A stretch of 64,000 bases of DNA from Ursus arctos (GCF_023065955.2 NW_026622874.1:22563772-22627771), one strand, 5' to 3'; positions 10,949 to 21,315 are shown, counted from the stretch's first letter. Made by a program: numbers and translations. The notes: generated by a model not told the origin, from the sequence alone.

Positions 10949-11053
10949 ATCTGTTTGGAGAAGGGGCTGGAATATCCTGGGGCGGTGCTGCAATGAGGGG
11001 CGCACAACAGCACTTCCAGGACCTGGAACAGAGAACTGCCTCCCTAAAAAAAT
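10949..11053 (-). repeat. diverged direct repeat, copy B
   Basis: Partner of 9848-9955, about 1.1 kb away. The strongest match is ggagaaggggctggaatat. The copies diverge most in the middle and agree again at the right end, where both show an A-run. The similarity does not visibly extend beyond about 110 bp on either side. Confidence 0.6.
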
Positions 11054-11681
11054 GCCGATAGATGAACGAGGACGATCACGTTCTTGGGGCGCGCGTCGCA
11101 GAGAGAAGCATTTTCTGATTCAAAAATCAGGGCATGGCATCTGAGAAAAATTTTTTTTTCCGGTTTCTAAATTTTTGTACTTGGAATGCCTTAAAATGGT
11201 GTAAAATGAAATCATACTGATCGTAAATGTAACGAAATGGATTTATTACAAATTATAACATCATACGAAATTGGAAGTGTCCTGGAGAATCCGGCATGAA
11301 TGCACACTGTGTTTTGAACTGAAGCCTATCTGAGCAGAGCTAAGGAACAAAACTCTTTACAAATCATGAATTTGTTAGTTTCTTCATGACTCAGGAGTTG
11401 GGGGGGGAGGGGAAGTGGGGAGACCAAGCTCCCTTCTGCAGGGCGGGGGTGTGGGCAGAGAAGCTAACGTCCCTCTGGGGTGCTTAAGGACTTGGAGACT
11501 GGGGCCAGGGACCTAGACTTGAGCCCTTGCTCTTTACTGTCCTAGCTGTGTCTCAGGCAAATCTGGGGCCCCTGGTTTGCAAAGCCAGGACAGTACTGAG
11601 CCCACCAGGGGGCTGTGAGCTGTGATAATTCCAGCCATTCCTCGGGGCTCCTAGTCCAGTATCTGGCAAGGCTGGCGCGTG

Positions 11682-12452
11682 TGTAAGTATCAACTCCTTT
11701 CCTCCCTCCACCCCGCCTCACCGACGCATGGAAGGATGCCCCAGCTTTGGAAGGTGCCGGTCCCTGAAAACGCCTTGCAACATAGCAGACATCTGGGCGC
11801 TCCTTCAGAAGCACTCCTTCTCTCAGGCAAGTGGGTGAGGAGAGAACACAGGGTAAGTCATGCTGTCGGCTGCCCAGCGCCCACCACAAACCAGCAATGG
11901 CCTGGGCTTCTCACTGGCTGGAAAACAGCACAGAGAGGAAGCAGCAAAGAGTCTGGGAGGAAACAAAGTTTCCTGTTCAATGAGGCGAGAGCAAGAAGAG
12001 CCTTGCGGTTCTGGTCGAGCAAGAGAACAAGGGCAGTAATGGGGGAAAATGTGAACCCAAGGGATCTGCAAAGCACCCCTCGGGGCATTCTCTCTGACCC
12101 CAGGAGCAGCCTGAGCAGAAAGAATGTGCAAACCTCAATTATGTTACAAATGATCACGAGGAACTTCCAGCCTTTGCTGATCCAGCAGGCAGCTCTTTTC
12201 AGAGACTTAAAAGGGCATTTAAAAGCCACTCACCAAGGTCCTCCTACAAGGGGGAGTGGAGGAAGACTTGTCATTTCCCCCCAAACCCAGGGCTCAGTGC
12301 TGTCACTTCTGCATACCCGGGCTTTTTCTAAAAAGGTCTCTGTCTTTGAAATTTCATCATTTACACCACTTGCTTCAGTGACTCGGAACTTGGCACGCTG
12401 CTCTAGGATTTTGCTACTTTCTAAATCACATGCTTTTACCTACATTACGTAG
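11682..12452 (+). other. longest open frame (257 codons), not accepted as a gene
   Basis: The frame from the ATG near 11679 to tag near 12450 is the longest in the window. The product is rich in Ser, Arg and Leu and has no recognisable domain, signal peptide or repeats. There is no upstream promoter signal, the start lacks a strong Kozak context, and antisense frames are open across much of the same DNA. That points to low stop density from base composition rather than selection. A retrocopy was considered, but no poly(A) tail follows it. Confidence 0.12.
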
Positions 12453-12619
12453 TGGGGCTTGGAGTCCAAGCCTCAGAAGGAGGTTGCCAAAGCCTCCCCT
12501 TCCTTTCCCAAGGCTAGCCAGTGACACGTGTTGTCAGAAACACTCTCTTCCTCAAAGTCTCTTTTTCTAATTCTAGATGGTCCTTGAAGAAAGATCCCAG
12601 GCTGGGCCGAGAGCTCAAA

Positions 12620-12898
12620 ACAATTCAGATGAATACCTATTTGGGCATCTACTCTATGCCAGGCACGATGGGGAGGGGGGTCCGAGGTGGGGACCCATAG
12701 CCTCTACTCTAAAGGCCTTGCTGCCTATAGGGGAACAATATATAGGGTCAATAGGGGAGACCAATTCCTACAGGCTATGAGGAGAGGCAGACTGGCACAA
12801 TGCAACCAGGTCACTGTTCTTGTGTTCATTCAAAACATATTTGTTGAGTACCTATTATGTGCACTTTTCGATACCCTGGGGATATCGTGAGGAACAGG
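12620..12898 (-). repeat. L2 LINE 3' end(s), antisense
   Basis: Two adjacent pieces show the complement of the L2 terminus: 'gggcatctactctatgccag' near 12641, and 'cattcaaaacatatttgttg' with 'agtacctattatgtgcac' near 12830. The first may be a separate copy. Confidence 0.7.
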
Positions 12899-12964
12899 AA
12901 TGTGGGGTCTGAGGTCAGATAGCACTGAATCAAAACCCTGCCTCCGATGTAAGTAATTGTTTTA
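12899..12964 (+). repeat. MIR SINE, left part
   Basis: 'tggggtctgaggtcagatag' and 'caaaaccctgcctccgatgt' match the sense MIR head. The element is interrupted by a Can-SINE and continues at 13203. Confidence 0.7.
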
Positions 12965-12976
12965 GGCAAGTTTCTT

Positions 12977-13202
12977 TTTTCTTTTTTTAAAAGAATTTAT
13001 TTATTTATTTTTGAGAGAGAGAGAGGAGAGTGAGAGCGTCCTCACGAGTGGGCACGAGCTGGGGGACGGGGCCAAGGCAGAGGGAGAAGCAGGTGCCCCG
13101 CTCAGCAGGGAGCCTGACCTGGGGCTCGATGCCACGACCCTGGGATCATGGCCTGAGTCGAAGGCACATGCTTCACTGACTGAGCCACCCAGGCGCCGCT
13201 TC
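12977..13202 (-). repeat. Can-SINE inside a MIR
   Basis: Minus-strand Can-SINE ending at a gccacccaggcgccg head. The 12-bp TSD ggcaagtttctt flanks it exactly at 12965-12976 and 13203-13214. The insertion splits a MIR, which resumes immediately after the right-hand TSD. Confidence 0.95.
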
Positions 13203-13345
13203 GGCAAGTTTCTTAAACTAAGCCCACTGAGCTCCAGATTTCTTACCTTAAAAACAGAATCACAATAACAGTAATATCTACAGAGTTCTTAAGACGCCGA
13301 GAAGCAGTTATGGTAGATGCTCAATAAATGTTGGTGACCGACTGT
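13203..13345 (+). repeat. MIR SINE, right part
   Basis: Continues the MIR from 12964: 'cagatttcttaccttaaaaa', then 'gtagatgctcaataaatgtt', the typical MIR 3' end. It shares the TSD copy of the intervening SINE at its left edge. Confidence 0.75.
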
Positions 13346-13573
13346 TCCAGAAGAGATGGATAAATAAATCTGATGGTTACATAAGAAGTGGGGGGGTAAG
13401 GACAATGAGCTTGATTTCTTTCTGGGCGGGAGAACATGCAGAGGGAGAAATGAAGCTGTATACACACAGAGGCGGGCTTCCAAACCCGGCTGGGCCTGCA
13501 GCCGTGTTTCCTCCGGGACTCACACATTTTCTAAGAGCATGTTTTAGTTTTTTATTTTAAAATTAAGCATCGA

Positions 13574-13769
13574 TGGGCGCCTGGGTAGCGCAGTCGTTAA
13601 AGCGTCTGCCTTCGGCTCAGGGCGTGATCCCGGCGTTCCGGGATCGAGTCCCACATCGGGCTCCTCCGCTGGGAGCCTGCTTCTTCCTCTCTCACTCTCC
13701 TGCTGTGTTCCCTCTCTCCCTGGCTGTCTCTCTGTCACATAAATAAATAAAAAATCTTTAAAAAAAAAA
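13574..13769 (+). repeat. Can-SINE, young-looking
   Basis: Plus-strand head gggcgcctgggtagcgcagt, CpG-rich core, CT-rich body, then an A-rich tail with AATAAA. The exact 16-bp TSD taaaattaagcatcga lies at 13558-13573 and 13770-13785. Retained CpGs and the intact TSD suggest a recent insertion within Carnivora. The tRNA-derived head could act as a pol III promoter. Confidence 0.97.
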
Positions 13770-13785
13770 TAAAATTAAGCATCGA

Positions 13786-13855
13786 CGATTATTTCATATA
13801 GATATATGCATACGTATGTATACATCATACATATACATTCTCACAAGCTTATACA
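13786..13855. repeat. AT-rich (TA/CATA) low-complexity
   Basis: Alternating purine-pyrimidine tract ('atgcatacgtatgtatacat' and similar) directly after the SINE TSD. Confidence 0.6.
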
Positions 13856-14687
13856 TCTGAGTGTCTAATCCAATCCCTGCGTGATTTCAGCCACATTTGT
13901 GTTTGTGATCACATTAATGCCAAGTAAAGCTGCTTTATTTATGTTCCCCTAATGAGGAAAGAAGAGAGGTGGACTTAATGTATAAATGCGTTCGTATCTG
14001 CTGAAAGCCGAAAGGAAGCAGCAGGGTGCATTTTATCAGAGGGAAGGTCTAGAAGTCGTTTGAATTGAGGAAAGCCGAGCATGAGCGGTTGTCCGCACCT
14101 GGCCAGGGGATGGGCTGATCTGGAAAGAGCCTGGGCTTGGACAGTCAGTACCATATTGTGTGATGAAGAGAGACTGGGTTTTAGCAAAAACAATCTCATG
14201 TCACATTTCATTCCTATTATTAATTTTAATTTTACTGATTTGGTAAATTTTACTGGTTGTTTGGTGTTTGAATCAGAAATTTGTGTTTGGTGCTTATTAA
14301 GCACTAAAGTAAATTGCATTGATACTTGGTGTTTTATCGTACAAGTTGGAATAACATATTAATAAAAATAACTTCAGCCTAACCGAGAGCTCTGCTAGAT
14401 CTCTTCAAGACAGGGCATGGCCCAGGTACCAGAGCAGGCTGCTGGAACTCCAGCCTGGGTGTGGAGGGAGGGCTGACCGGAAATGCCACTTTTTTTCACT
14501 TTTTTTTCCTGTGGCTTGTGGCCACAGACTCCTGGGAACTACAAGCAGGTTCCAGGAAGTGTGATCACAGAGGAGTTTGGAAGGGTTCAAAGGCGCATGT
14601 GTTACTGAGAACAGATCCTCTTTTTCCCAACTTTCTCCTGCTTAACCTCCTGACTCAGAGACCTCACCTTCTATTGCTTCTCTCGAC
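13856..14687. other. unique sequence
   Basis: No repeat or gene recognised. There is an AT-rich TTAATTTTAATTTTA stretch around 14221-14240 and a T-run at 14489-14506. Confidence 0.4.
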
Positions 14688-14800
14688 TTGATTCACTTAT
14701 TCAACGAGCAGCCGATTGGCCGTGTGTCAGCTCCTGCACCAGCACAGGGATACAGCACGAGCGTGATGGGCTCAGTGCTTGCCCCCAAGGAACCGGCCCT
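14688..14800 (-). repeat. possible L2 3' end fragment, antisense
   Basis: 'ttcacttattcaacgagcag', 'cacagggatacagcacgagc' and 'cagtgcttgcccccaaggaa' follow the order of the L2 terminus in complement, but the match is weak. Confidence 0.45.
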
Positions 14801-14941
14801 GGCGTGGACCATTGTATTTCAACGTATTCTCAATTTTGCATCCTTTTCCACAGACCAGGTCTTCAGAATCCTGCATGGAATTCCCACCCTGACTTTTTGC
14901 AAATAAACCATCAAGATTCCTTCGATTTGTTCAACCACATA

Positions 14942-15015
14942 CCTGGAAGGGTCATGCACCAGTGCATCATCTTCTCTAGACATTTTCTCGGTGCTGCCTG
15001 ATTCTAGGCCAGGAA
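14942..15015 (-). other. candidate 74-bp exon, unproven
   Basis: On the minus strand a strong acceptor (ttcttgctttttgcag, with a ctaat branch-like motif about 25 nt upstream) precedes 74 bp, followed by a consensus donor (ccttccag|gtatgt). Only one frame is open: VPGLESGSTEKMSREDDALV... then HDPSR, phase 0 at the start and phase 2 at the end. The peptide is hydrophilic and plausible, but I cannot match it to a known protein. It lies outside any recognised repeat. It is the best coding candidate in the window, yet a chance pseudo-exon remains likely. Confidence 0.28.
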
Positions 15016-15206
15016 CCTGCAAAAAGCAAGAACTCTGTTATTAGGGAGCCATGGATTGGGAGAGTGCAGTGCCTCACCGCAGCGGATCAGTCTTCCCAAG
15101 GGATTTCAAGCAAGATCAAGTGTTAGGGAGCATTAGTAGAGGCAGTGCGTAACAGGGCACGACTGGCTAGGAAGCCAGGGATTTCCTGGTAAGGCAAGCA
15201 GGTCTT

Positions 15207-15212
15207 CTTTTC

Positions 15213-15298
<86 letters not shown>

Positions 15299-15310
15299 CT
15301 TTCCTTCTTT
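15207..15310. repeat. (CTTT)n microsatellite
   Basis: About 100 bp of tttc repeats broken once by a ctctctctct run, grown from the SINE poly(A) tail. It accounts for the Lys/Arg/Glu-repeat open frame on the minus strand. Confidence 0.95.
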
Positions 15311-15491
15311 TTTAAAGATTTTATTAACTTATTTGTCAGAGAGAGAGCACAAGCAGGGGGAGCAGCAGGCAGAGGGAGAAGCAGACTCCCCACTGATCAA
15401 GGAGCCCAATGTGGGACTCGATCCCAGCACCCTGGGATCCTGACCTGAGCCAAAGGCAGATGCCTAATCAGCTGAGCCACCCAGACAACCC
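15207..15491 (-). repeat. Can-SINE with (CTTT)n-expanded tail
   Basis: Minus-strand SINE (head near 15470-15491) whose A-rich tail has turned into a long CTTT/CT microsatellite. The 8-bp TSD caggtctt at 15199-15206 and 15492-15499 shows that the microsatellite is part of the insertion. Confidence 0.92.
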
Positions 15492-15689
15492 CAGGTCTTA
15501 TTTTCTAGGGTAGGATAAGTTAGCTGAAGTTTAGTTGGGGGATTGTGATTGGTGTTTGTTAAGTGTCCTTGACAAGTGCTTCCTGGAACTGCGGGCTTAG
15601 GTTCAGATTTGTGATGTGGGCAGGGCCATGGAGGTGGCCTCCATTTTGTGGGTCCTGATATATGCATTAGTTTTATCACATCTTAGGTT

Positions 15690-16130
15690 GAGTTCTTTGG
15701 AAGCAGAGCCTGAGACGAAGTTCTGGGGACATGTGATTTATTGATTTATTCAGGAAAAACTTGGAACTGAAGAAGGGAAGCAGAAAAGTGAAGGGAAGAG
15801 TAGAGCAAGGCTGTGGTCTCAGAAAAAGCCAGACATGATCCACAGAAGACTCTGGGGCATAAGTAGTATCACAGAAATGTTCCCACCACCAAGCATGGGG
15901 GCCAGACTTCTGTGGGTTGGGAAGGTGTGTGTGTGTGTGTGTGTATGTGTGTGTGTGTGTGTGTTGGCAGAAGCACGACCTCACAGCTGAGGCATCTCCC
16001 ATCAACTGTCAGGGTGGTTTCTAGAGAAAGGGGACGCTGTGAGCTGTTAGCACACTGCTGCTATAGGATGGATGCACCCATCCAGTAGGAGGGACTGGGG
16101 TGGGACACCAAATAAATCCATCACACATAG
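15690..16130. repeat. possible unclassified interspersed repeat
   Basis: 'tttggaagcagagcctgaga' and 'acatgtgatttattga' near the left end recall a widespread mammalian LTR-like repeat, but I cannot identify the family or its borders. A (GT)n tract lies inside. Confidence 0.3.
15924..15965. repeat. (GT)n microsatellite
   Basis: About 20 GT units with one interrupting 'at' ('gtgtatgtgt'). Confidence 0.97.
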
Positions 16131-16537
16131 GTTCAAATGCAGAGTTCACCTTCCCAAGTTAGCATGACCATTATAGGAGGTGATTGGGAAAATACCTGGT
16201 ATAGTAACTGTCCCTTCCTCTCCCTTCAGGCATGAAGAGGCAGAAGTTCTTGACAAATTGGGCCAATCCAGAAATCTACCTGATTCATACTCTGGCTAGG
16301 TGAGAAGGTAAACCCATCACTGAAACCTTATTCCTCTGCACCTGCATCCCCAACCACATGGAGAAATCCAACCTGCATGTGGTCTCCTGCTCGCCCAGGG
16401 CCTTCGCTGTTGTCATTGCCCCTAAAGAATTAGTGCCTTCCTGTCTACAAGTAAGCCCTTTGACACCTTTGAGCAGTGCAATGCTTCCCAAACTGTAGCC
16501 CATTCAGCTCTAGGTTAGTGGAGGTTAGGAAATGAAG

Positions 16538-17142
16538 GTTGCGGTAAGCAGAATAATGTCTCTCCCCCAGGATGCCCACACCCTAATTCCTGGAACCCGT
16601 GACTGTGTTGGCTTACATGGCAAATGAAACTTTGCAGATGTGACTGAGAGTACAAACCTTGAAATGGGGATAGTCCTTGATTATCCGAGTGGGCCCAATC
16701 TAACACATGAGTCCTTATGTTGAACATCTTCTTTGGCTGTGGTCCAAGAGAGATGAGACAGAAGAAGGAGGATAGAGTCAAAGTTTGAGAGGGATTCAAT
16801 CCATCATTGCAGACGTTGAACATAAGGGAAGAGCCCAAGAGCCAAGGAATCCAGGAAGCCTCTAGAAGCTAGGAATGGCCCTCAGCCATCAAGGAAATGA
16901 CAATCTCACTCCTGTAACCACAAGGAACTCAATTCTACCAAGAACCAGAATGACTAAGGAAGTAGATAGATCCTCTCATTGAACCTAGAGAAGAGGACAT
17001 GGCCATGCTGACAACTTGATCTTATTCTGGTGAGACCGCCATCAAACTTCTGATCTACACAGACTATATAATAATACCGTTGTGTTATTTAAGCTGCTAA
17101 GTTTGTGATAATTCGTTACAGCAGCAATAGAAAACTAATACA
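16538..17142 (+). repeat. MLT1 LTR (ERVL-MaLR)
   Basis: Nearly complete copy with consensus blocks in order: 'gataatgtc' type start, 'tggcaaatgaaactttgcag', 'gattatccgagtgggcccaa', 'agccaaggaatccaggaagc', 'gagaccgccatcaaacttct', and 'aatagaaaactaatacaga' at the 3' end. It is diverged, with no usable TSD seen. Confidence 0.9.
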
Positions 17143-17695
17143 GAGGTCTTCATCAAATTAATTTGGGAAATGGTGTTATAGATTATAGAACATCTTACTC
17201 ATCTTGTTATGAGAGAGTCATAAGAAAAACAAAACCAATAACAAAACATTAATTGAATCAAATAGCAGATTACTCGTCTACTACAAAGGGAGAGGCTGAC
17301 GCTCTCCTGATTCATAATTCTGTGTTCCGTTATCACATGTTGTGGGCAAATAGAGGGCTGCTGTAGACCCCCAGCATCACATTCCATTGTCATAGTTACT
17401 CTCTGAAAAGCAAGATGCCCTGACAAAGACCAGATTGGCTGCGGTAAGTGGTGGGAAGGTACCCTGAGGGTGGCCAGATGCTTCTACATTCATGTCGGAG
17501 ACATTTTTCTGAAATTTGTATTCACTCAGCTCTGCCCTCAATGGAAACATGGTCATTTGCATTTAGAAAACAGGAAGCCTGTATTAATGATGGATACTTC
17601 CTAATGAGAATGTGTCCTTCCATCCTAACACTTAGGGAAACAAATACCAACAAAAGCAAGGTTTTGAATGGATTTTGCCTCAAATTAAGGACAAC
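17143..17695. other. unique sequence
   Basis: No repeat family recognised. Overlapping short open frames on both strands (for example 17448-17777 plus) show no protein-like features. Confidence 0.4.
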
Positions 17696-17699
17696 TACT

Positions 17700-18152
17700 A
17701 GCAACTTCTCATACTGCATTTCCTACCCTTCTCCATCTCAATCCTTATGCTCTAGCTACACTGGGCTTCCTGTTTGAATACGCCAAGCTTATCCCTCTGC
17801 AGGGACTTTATACCTACTCTTTCCTCAGCCTGGATTGCCCTTCCTTCAGATGTTTGCATGCTTCGTTCCCTCCCTCCATTCATTCAGGCCTCTGCTCAAA
17901 TGTCCCCACTTCAAAGAGGTCTTCCCTGAGCACTTTTTCTAAAATAAACACTCTCTCCAATATTGTCAATGTTCTTTCCAACTTTGTAGCTCCTAATGGC
18001 ATTTCTGTATTTATTTGAGTCATTGTCTCCCTACCAGACTGTAACCTACATGAAGGCCAGGACCTTGTGTCTTACCCACTGTGTATCCCCAGTTTCTGGC
18101 TCATGGTGAGTACCCAAGGAGGCTCAACATTTGTTGACTGTATGAATGAATT
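17700..18152 (+). repeat. L2 LINE 3' end
   Basis: Good sense L2: 'ctctagctacactgggcttc', 'aggcctctgctcaaatgtcc', 'aaagaggtcttccctgagca', 'ctaccagactgtaacctaca', and the tail 'gtatgaatgaat'. Confidence 0.92.
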
Positions 18153-18284
18153 TCTTGGAGCCTTGGTTCTCCACTGCCATGCTAGCCCTCTAGCACTCAA
18201 ATACTAGCTACCCCACTTTGCCCAATTTCTTCCAAATCCAAGTTCTTCCCCTAGTCCAATGCAGTTGGTATGGAAGATTGTATA

Positions 18285-18485
18285 TTTCAAAGATAGGCAC
18301 CGTAACGTATATTCCATTTCATGTGCCCCTCTTACAAATTGATGTTGATCCTTCTTCTTTGAGGAGTGTGTCCATGTTCTCTCCTCTTGAATCTAGGCCG
18401 GTCTGTAACTATTATGGGATTACAATGGGACACCATGTGACTTCTAAGGCTAGGCATGTAGCCACTTTCTTCCAACCTTCATGCT
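18285..18485 (+). repeat. MLT1-like LTR fragment
   Basis: 'ctctcctcttgaatctaggc', 'cggtctgtaactattatggg' and 'gtgacttctaaggctaggca' match the 5' half of an MLT1 LTR. The 3' half is absent. Confidence 0.65.
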
Positions 18486-18540
18486 AGGGTGATTTAGTGA
18501 AACATACTTATTTTCAGGAATTGTGCTTAGGAAAGAAAAA

Positions 18541-18541
18541 T

Positions 18542-18579
<38 letters not shown>

Positions 18580-18580
18580 C
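18541..18580. repeat. (CA)n microsatellite
   Basis: About 18 uninterrupted CA units, a good candidate for length polymorphism. Confidence 0.98.
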
Positions 18581-19095
18581 AAGATTTTCCTATTATAACA
18601 ATTCAGAATTCACCTAGATTCAGCCACTCTGAAGATTAATAAGTTACCCAGGACAGCTGGATTAATGAACTTCACTCCAATGTCCGTCTTCTCAGTCCCA
18701 GCCCCATGCCAATCCTGGGGGCAGTTCCTTTCCCAGCAGCCCCAGTCAGATGAAAACCAGGTTCCGTACATCTCCAATCAAACTCACCTCTGCAGCGGGG
18801 GCGCCCTCTCCTAAGGCTGCTCAACTGCTTCTTCCAGCCAGTATTTACTCAAGCGCAGGGGCAAGTCCCGGAGCCCCACTGCCTCACTGGGCTGCCGCTG
18901 GGCCCACCCTGGGGGTGGGTATTTAGTCACAGTGGGCTGGGTAACAAACCTGTGGTCAGAACCCCTCAAATACAGTTAAGCATTGTGTCTAGACAATAAG
19001 ATGGAGGTGGAAATATATGCGAAAAACTCCAGTGTTTATACCTGGGGGAAGAAAACCGGGAGACTGGGTGGGTAGGATAGATAGAATGGGTCGGC
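18581..19095. other. unique, partly GC-rich
   Basis: A GC-rich patch at 18780-18920 has a strong minus-strand donor (gcagag|gtgagt, plus edge 18787) and an acceptor-like ttgttacccag near 18937. One frame is open for most of it but ends in a stop before the donor, so at best it would be a UTR exon. No repeat recognised. Confidence 0.35.
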
Positions 19096-19099
19096 ATGA

Positions 19100-19345
19100 T
19101 GATAACGGTTAAGATCCTGAGGTCTGGCTTTAAGTGGGCCTGAGTTCTAAATCTGCTTCTGCAAGTCCCTCAGCCTGTCTAAGCCTCAGTTTCCTTAGCT
19201 GTGAAGTGGAACTAGGACTGGACCTAGAACTGCCCTCACAGGGATGCCATATGGACAAAACGAATGGCGCATGTCCAAGCCAGCTGAAAACTGGCACAAG
19301 GGAAGCCCTCAGTGTACGGGAGCCCTTGTCTTTCACTGACACAGA
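19100..19345 (+). repeat. MIR SINE
   Basis: 'gataacggttaagatcctga', 'tgcaagtccctcagcctgtc' and 'taagcctcagtttccttagc' give the MIR core, followed by the diverged 'ctcacagggatgccatatgg' right part. Confidence 0.85.
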
Positions 19346-19349
19346 TCCA

Positions 19350-20115
19350 CGAGGCTGTATGAGGGGGTTGCTTAAGGCTGTAAGGGTCTATACAGTAATT
19401 TATGGAGCCGGAGTAGAGAGCTCTGAAATGGGCTCGACCATCATGTTGCCTCAGGGATGCTGGGGAAGAGCCTTGGGCCTTTTATAGTCCTTTTCCCCTG
19501 CCAGGACTTCCACCACCGCCTCTGCGGTTGCCACTTTTGGATGACTTTTGAGCCACTAAAAAGTGTGGGCCCCTGGGACTAACACCCTGGGAAAACACCG
19601 CCTCCATCCTCTCCCCTAGCTCATGTGAAGGTTGGCTGAAGGGCCAACTCACAACACTCAACATAAACACCAGAAAATCCACTTAATGCCCTTGGTTTCC
19701 CACGAACTAGTGGTGGAACAGTGGCATTTGCACAAAACGGCTTATACTAAAATAGGCAGCTTGAAATATTCCTGGCAGATGGGGCTAAATATAGACACGG
19801 TGACAGATTGGCCCCACAGCTCTTCCCCCGAGCGTTAAGAACGTGCTGGAGCCAAGAAGCTTCTCTTTTCCGGAAGATTGTGGCAACAGCCCCAGGATCT
19901 CACCATGCCAGGGAGCTGCGAAGATGTAGAGAAGGGAGGTAGCTCTGAGAGCGAACACCAGCCCGGTGGCAAGAGGTTCCCGCATGCCACAAGTGCTGGG
20001 ATGAAGGAAAGTGTGCAGACGCGGTCTGATGAACCGGAATTTATTAGACCTTCTGGAGGATCGACTACTCCTCCAAGAGGTGTCGCTCATGAGCAAAAAC
20101 TTGCTGACTGAAAGT
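19350..20115. other. unique sequence
   Basis: No repeat or credible gene recognised. Short overlapping open frames on both strands have no visible domain. Confidence 0.35.
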
Positions 20116-20117
20116 AG

Positions 20118-20395
20118 AAGCAGTATAATACAATGGTTAACAGTGGAGGTTTGGGGGTTCAGAGTGCCCAGGCTTGAACCCTGGTTTTGCTCCTTAATAG
20201 CTATATGCGCTTGGCCAAGTCACTTAACCTTCTGGTGCCTCAGTTTTGTTTTGTTTTTTGTTTTTTTTTTTACTGTCTGCAGAATGGGATGATAACACTG
20301 TCTATGTCTTGAGAAGATTAAATCACCTAATGTGTGTAAAGGCCAAGCACAAAGCCTGGTACTGAGTAACCGCTGTGTGGATGGGAGCTGTTTTA
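20118..20395 (+). repeat. MIR SINE with T-rich insertion
   Basis: 'cagtataatacaatggttaa', 'cttgaaccctggttttgctc', 'aagtcacttaaccttctggt' and 'cagaatgggatgataacact' cover nearly all of MIR. A (GTTTT)n/T tract interrupts it at 20245-20271. Confidence 0.9.
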
Positions 20396-20458
20396 TTTAA
20401 CGGACTAGGAAGGAGAGAGAGGTGCCTAAAACGGCTGAAGAGTTTTAAGGCTTGGAGG

Positions 20459-21315
20459 TGTTAAAAAACAAAACTCAACTGAGTAAATTTTGAAGATCTT
20501 ACTGGCTTTATTCACTGACTCATGAATCAGGCGGCATCCCACCTAGCAGACGGAAAGGAGCTCCAAGGAGCTGCACAGAGTGCAAGGCACTTACAGGCAG
20601 AAGGGACCGGACTAGCTAGACTAACACAGAGCAAAATGGTTGGGTCAGGTCACCGTTCTTTTCCTTTGTTTCCCTTCTGTTGCAAAAGTTAATGTGCATC
20701 ACCAAACAGCTTCTTAAGGGACCGATTAAGAACCAGTGCTCCACAGGGCACTTGCTTAAGTTTTTCAAACTTGTCAATGGCCAAATGTTCAAAAATAATA
20801 ATTGGAAGTCTCATCTGCAGCTTGGTTACCATTTCACACGATTAAAAAAAAATTTATTTTATTTTTTTAAGTTCCTTTTTTTAAAAAAAAGATTTTAAAA
20901 TCTTTCTTTTAAAAGATCTCCTCTTTGAAAGATTTTATTTACTTATTTGAGAGAGAGAGAGAGGGAGTGAGAGCATGGGAGAGGGTTAGAGGGAGAAGCA
21001 GACTCCCAATGCGGGGCTCGATCCCAGGACCCTGAGATCATGACCTGAGCTGAAGGCAGATGCTGCACTGACTGAGCCACCCAGGCGCCCCCCCCCCCCA
21101 AATTTATTTTAAGGTCACCTTTCTTTACGGGATGGCAGGGAACTATCAGGCAGATTAGCCCACTTGTGCTGACCAGGTAATTTCATATTGACTGGTTTAA
21201 TATTTCATTCTGGGGAGAGGCTGAAACCTTAATTAAGTTAAGTAGTAATTCTGGGTTTGGTGATGTGAGGCTTAGCATAAGTGACTCCATTTTGGCCTAC
21301 TGTCTCTTTTTAACA
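20459..21315 (-). repeat. solo LTR (ERV-type) with nested SINE
   Basis: The element is bounded by tgttaaaaa and its complement tttttaaca, the TG...CA ends of an LTR, and flanked by the 4-bp repeat gagg at 20455-20458 and 21316-21319. On the minus strand an AATAAA (plus 20507-20512) sits about 50 bp before the 3' end, which sets the orientation. Removing the SINE and one TSD copy leaves about 610 bp. No internal viral sequence is adjacent, so this is a recombined solo LTR. A 4-bp TSD fits a gammaretrovirus-like (ERV1) element. Confidence 0.72.
20862..21099 (-). repeat. Can-SINE nested in LTR
   Basis: Minus-strand SINE with head ccacccaggcgc followed by a 12-C run (21088-21099) and a complex A-rich tail. 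The exact 12-bp TSD aaatttatttta lies at 20850-20861 and 21100-21111. It is younger than the enclosing LTR. Confidence 0.95.

Larger units (their letters stand above)
9956..12615. other. GC-rich, repeat-poor stretch
   Basis: About 2.6 kb with higher GC, few recognisable repeats and low stop density on both strands. Overlapping open frames include 177 codons (10374-10907, plus), 160 codons (10531-11013, minus) and 257 codons (11682-12452, plus). G-runs occur at 10725-10738 and 11401-11412. I recognise no protein domain in any frame. Regulatory DNA or a non-coding transcript are possible, but neither is shown. Confidence 0.4.

Noticed and set aside
15133..15393. Lys/Arg/Glu-repeat protein on the minus strand
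   Set aside because: Translation of the (CTTT)n SINE tail and SINE body.
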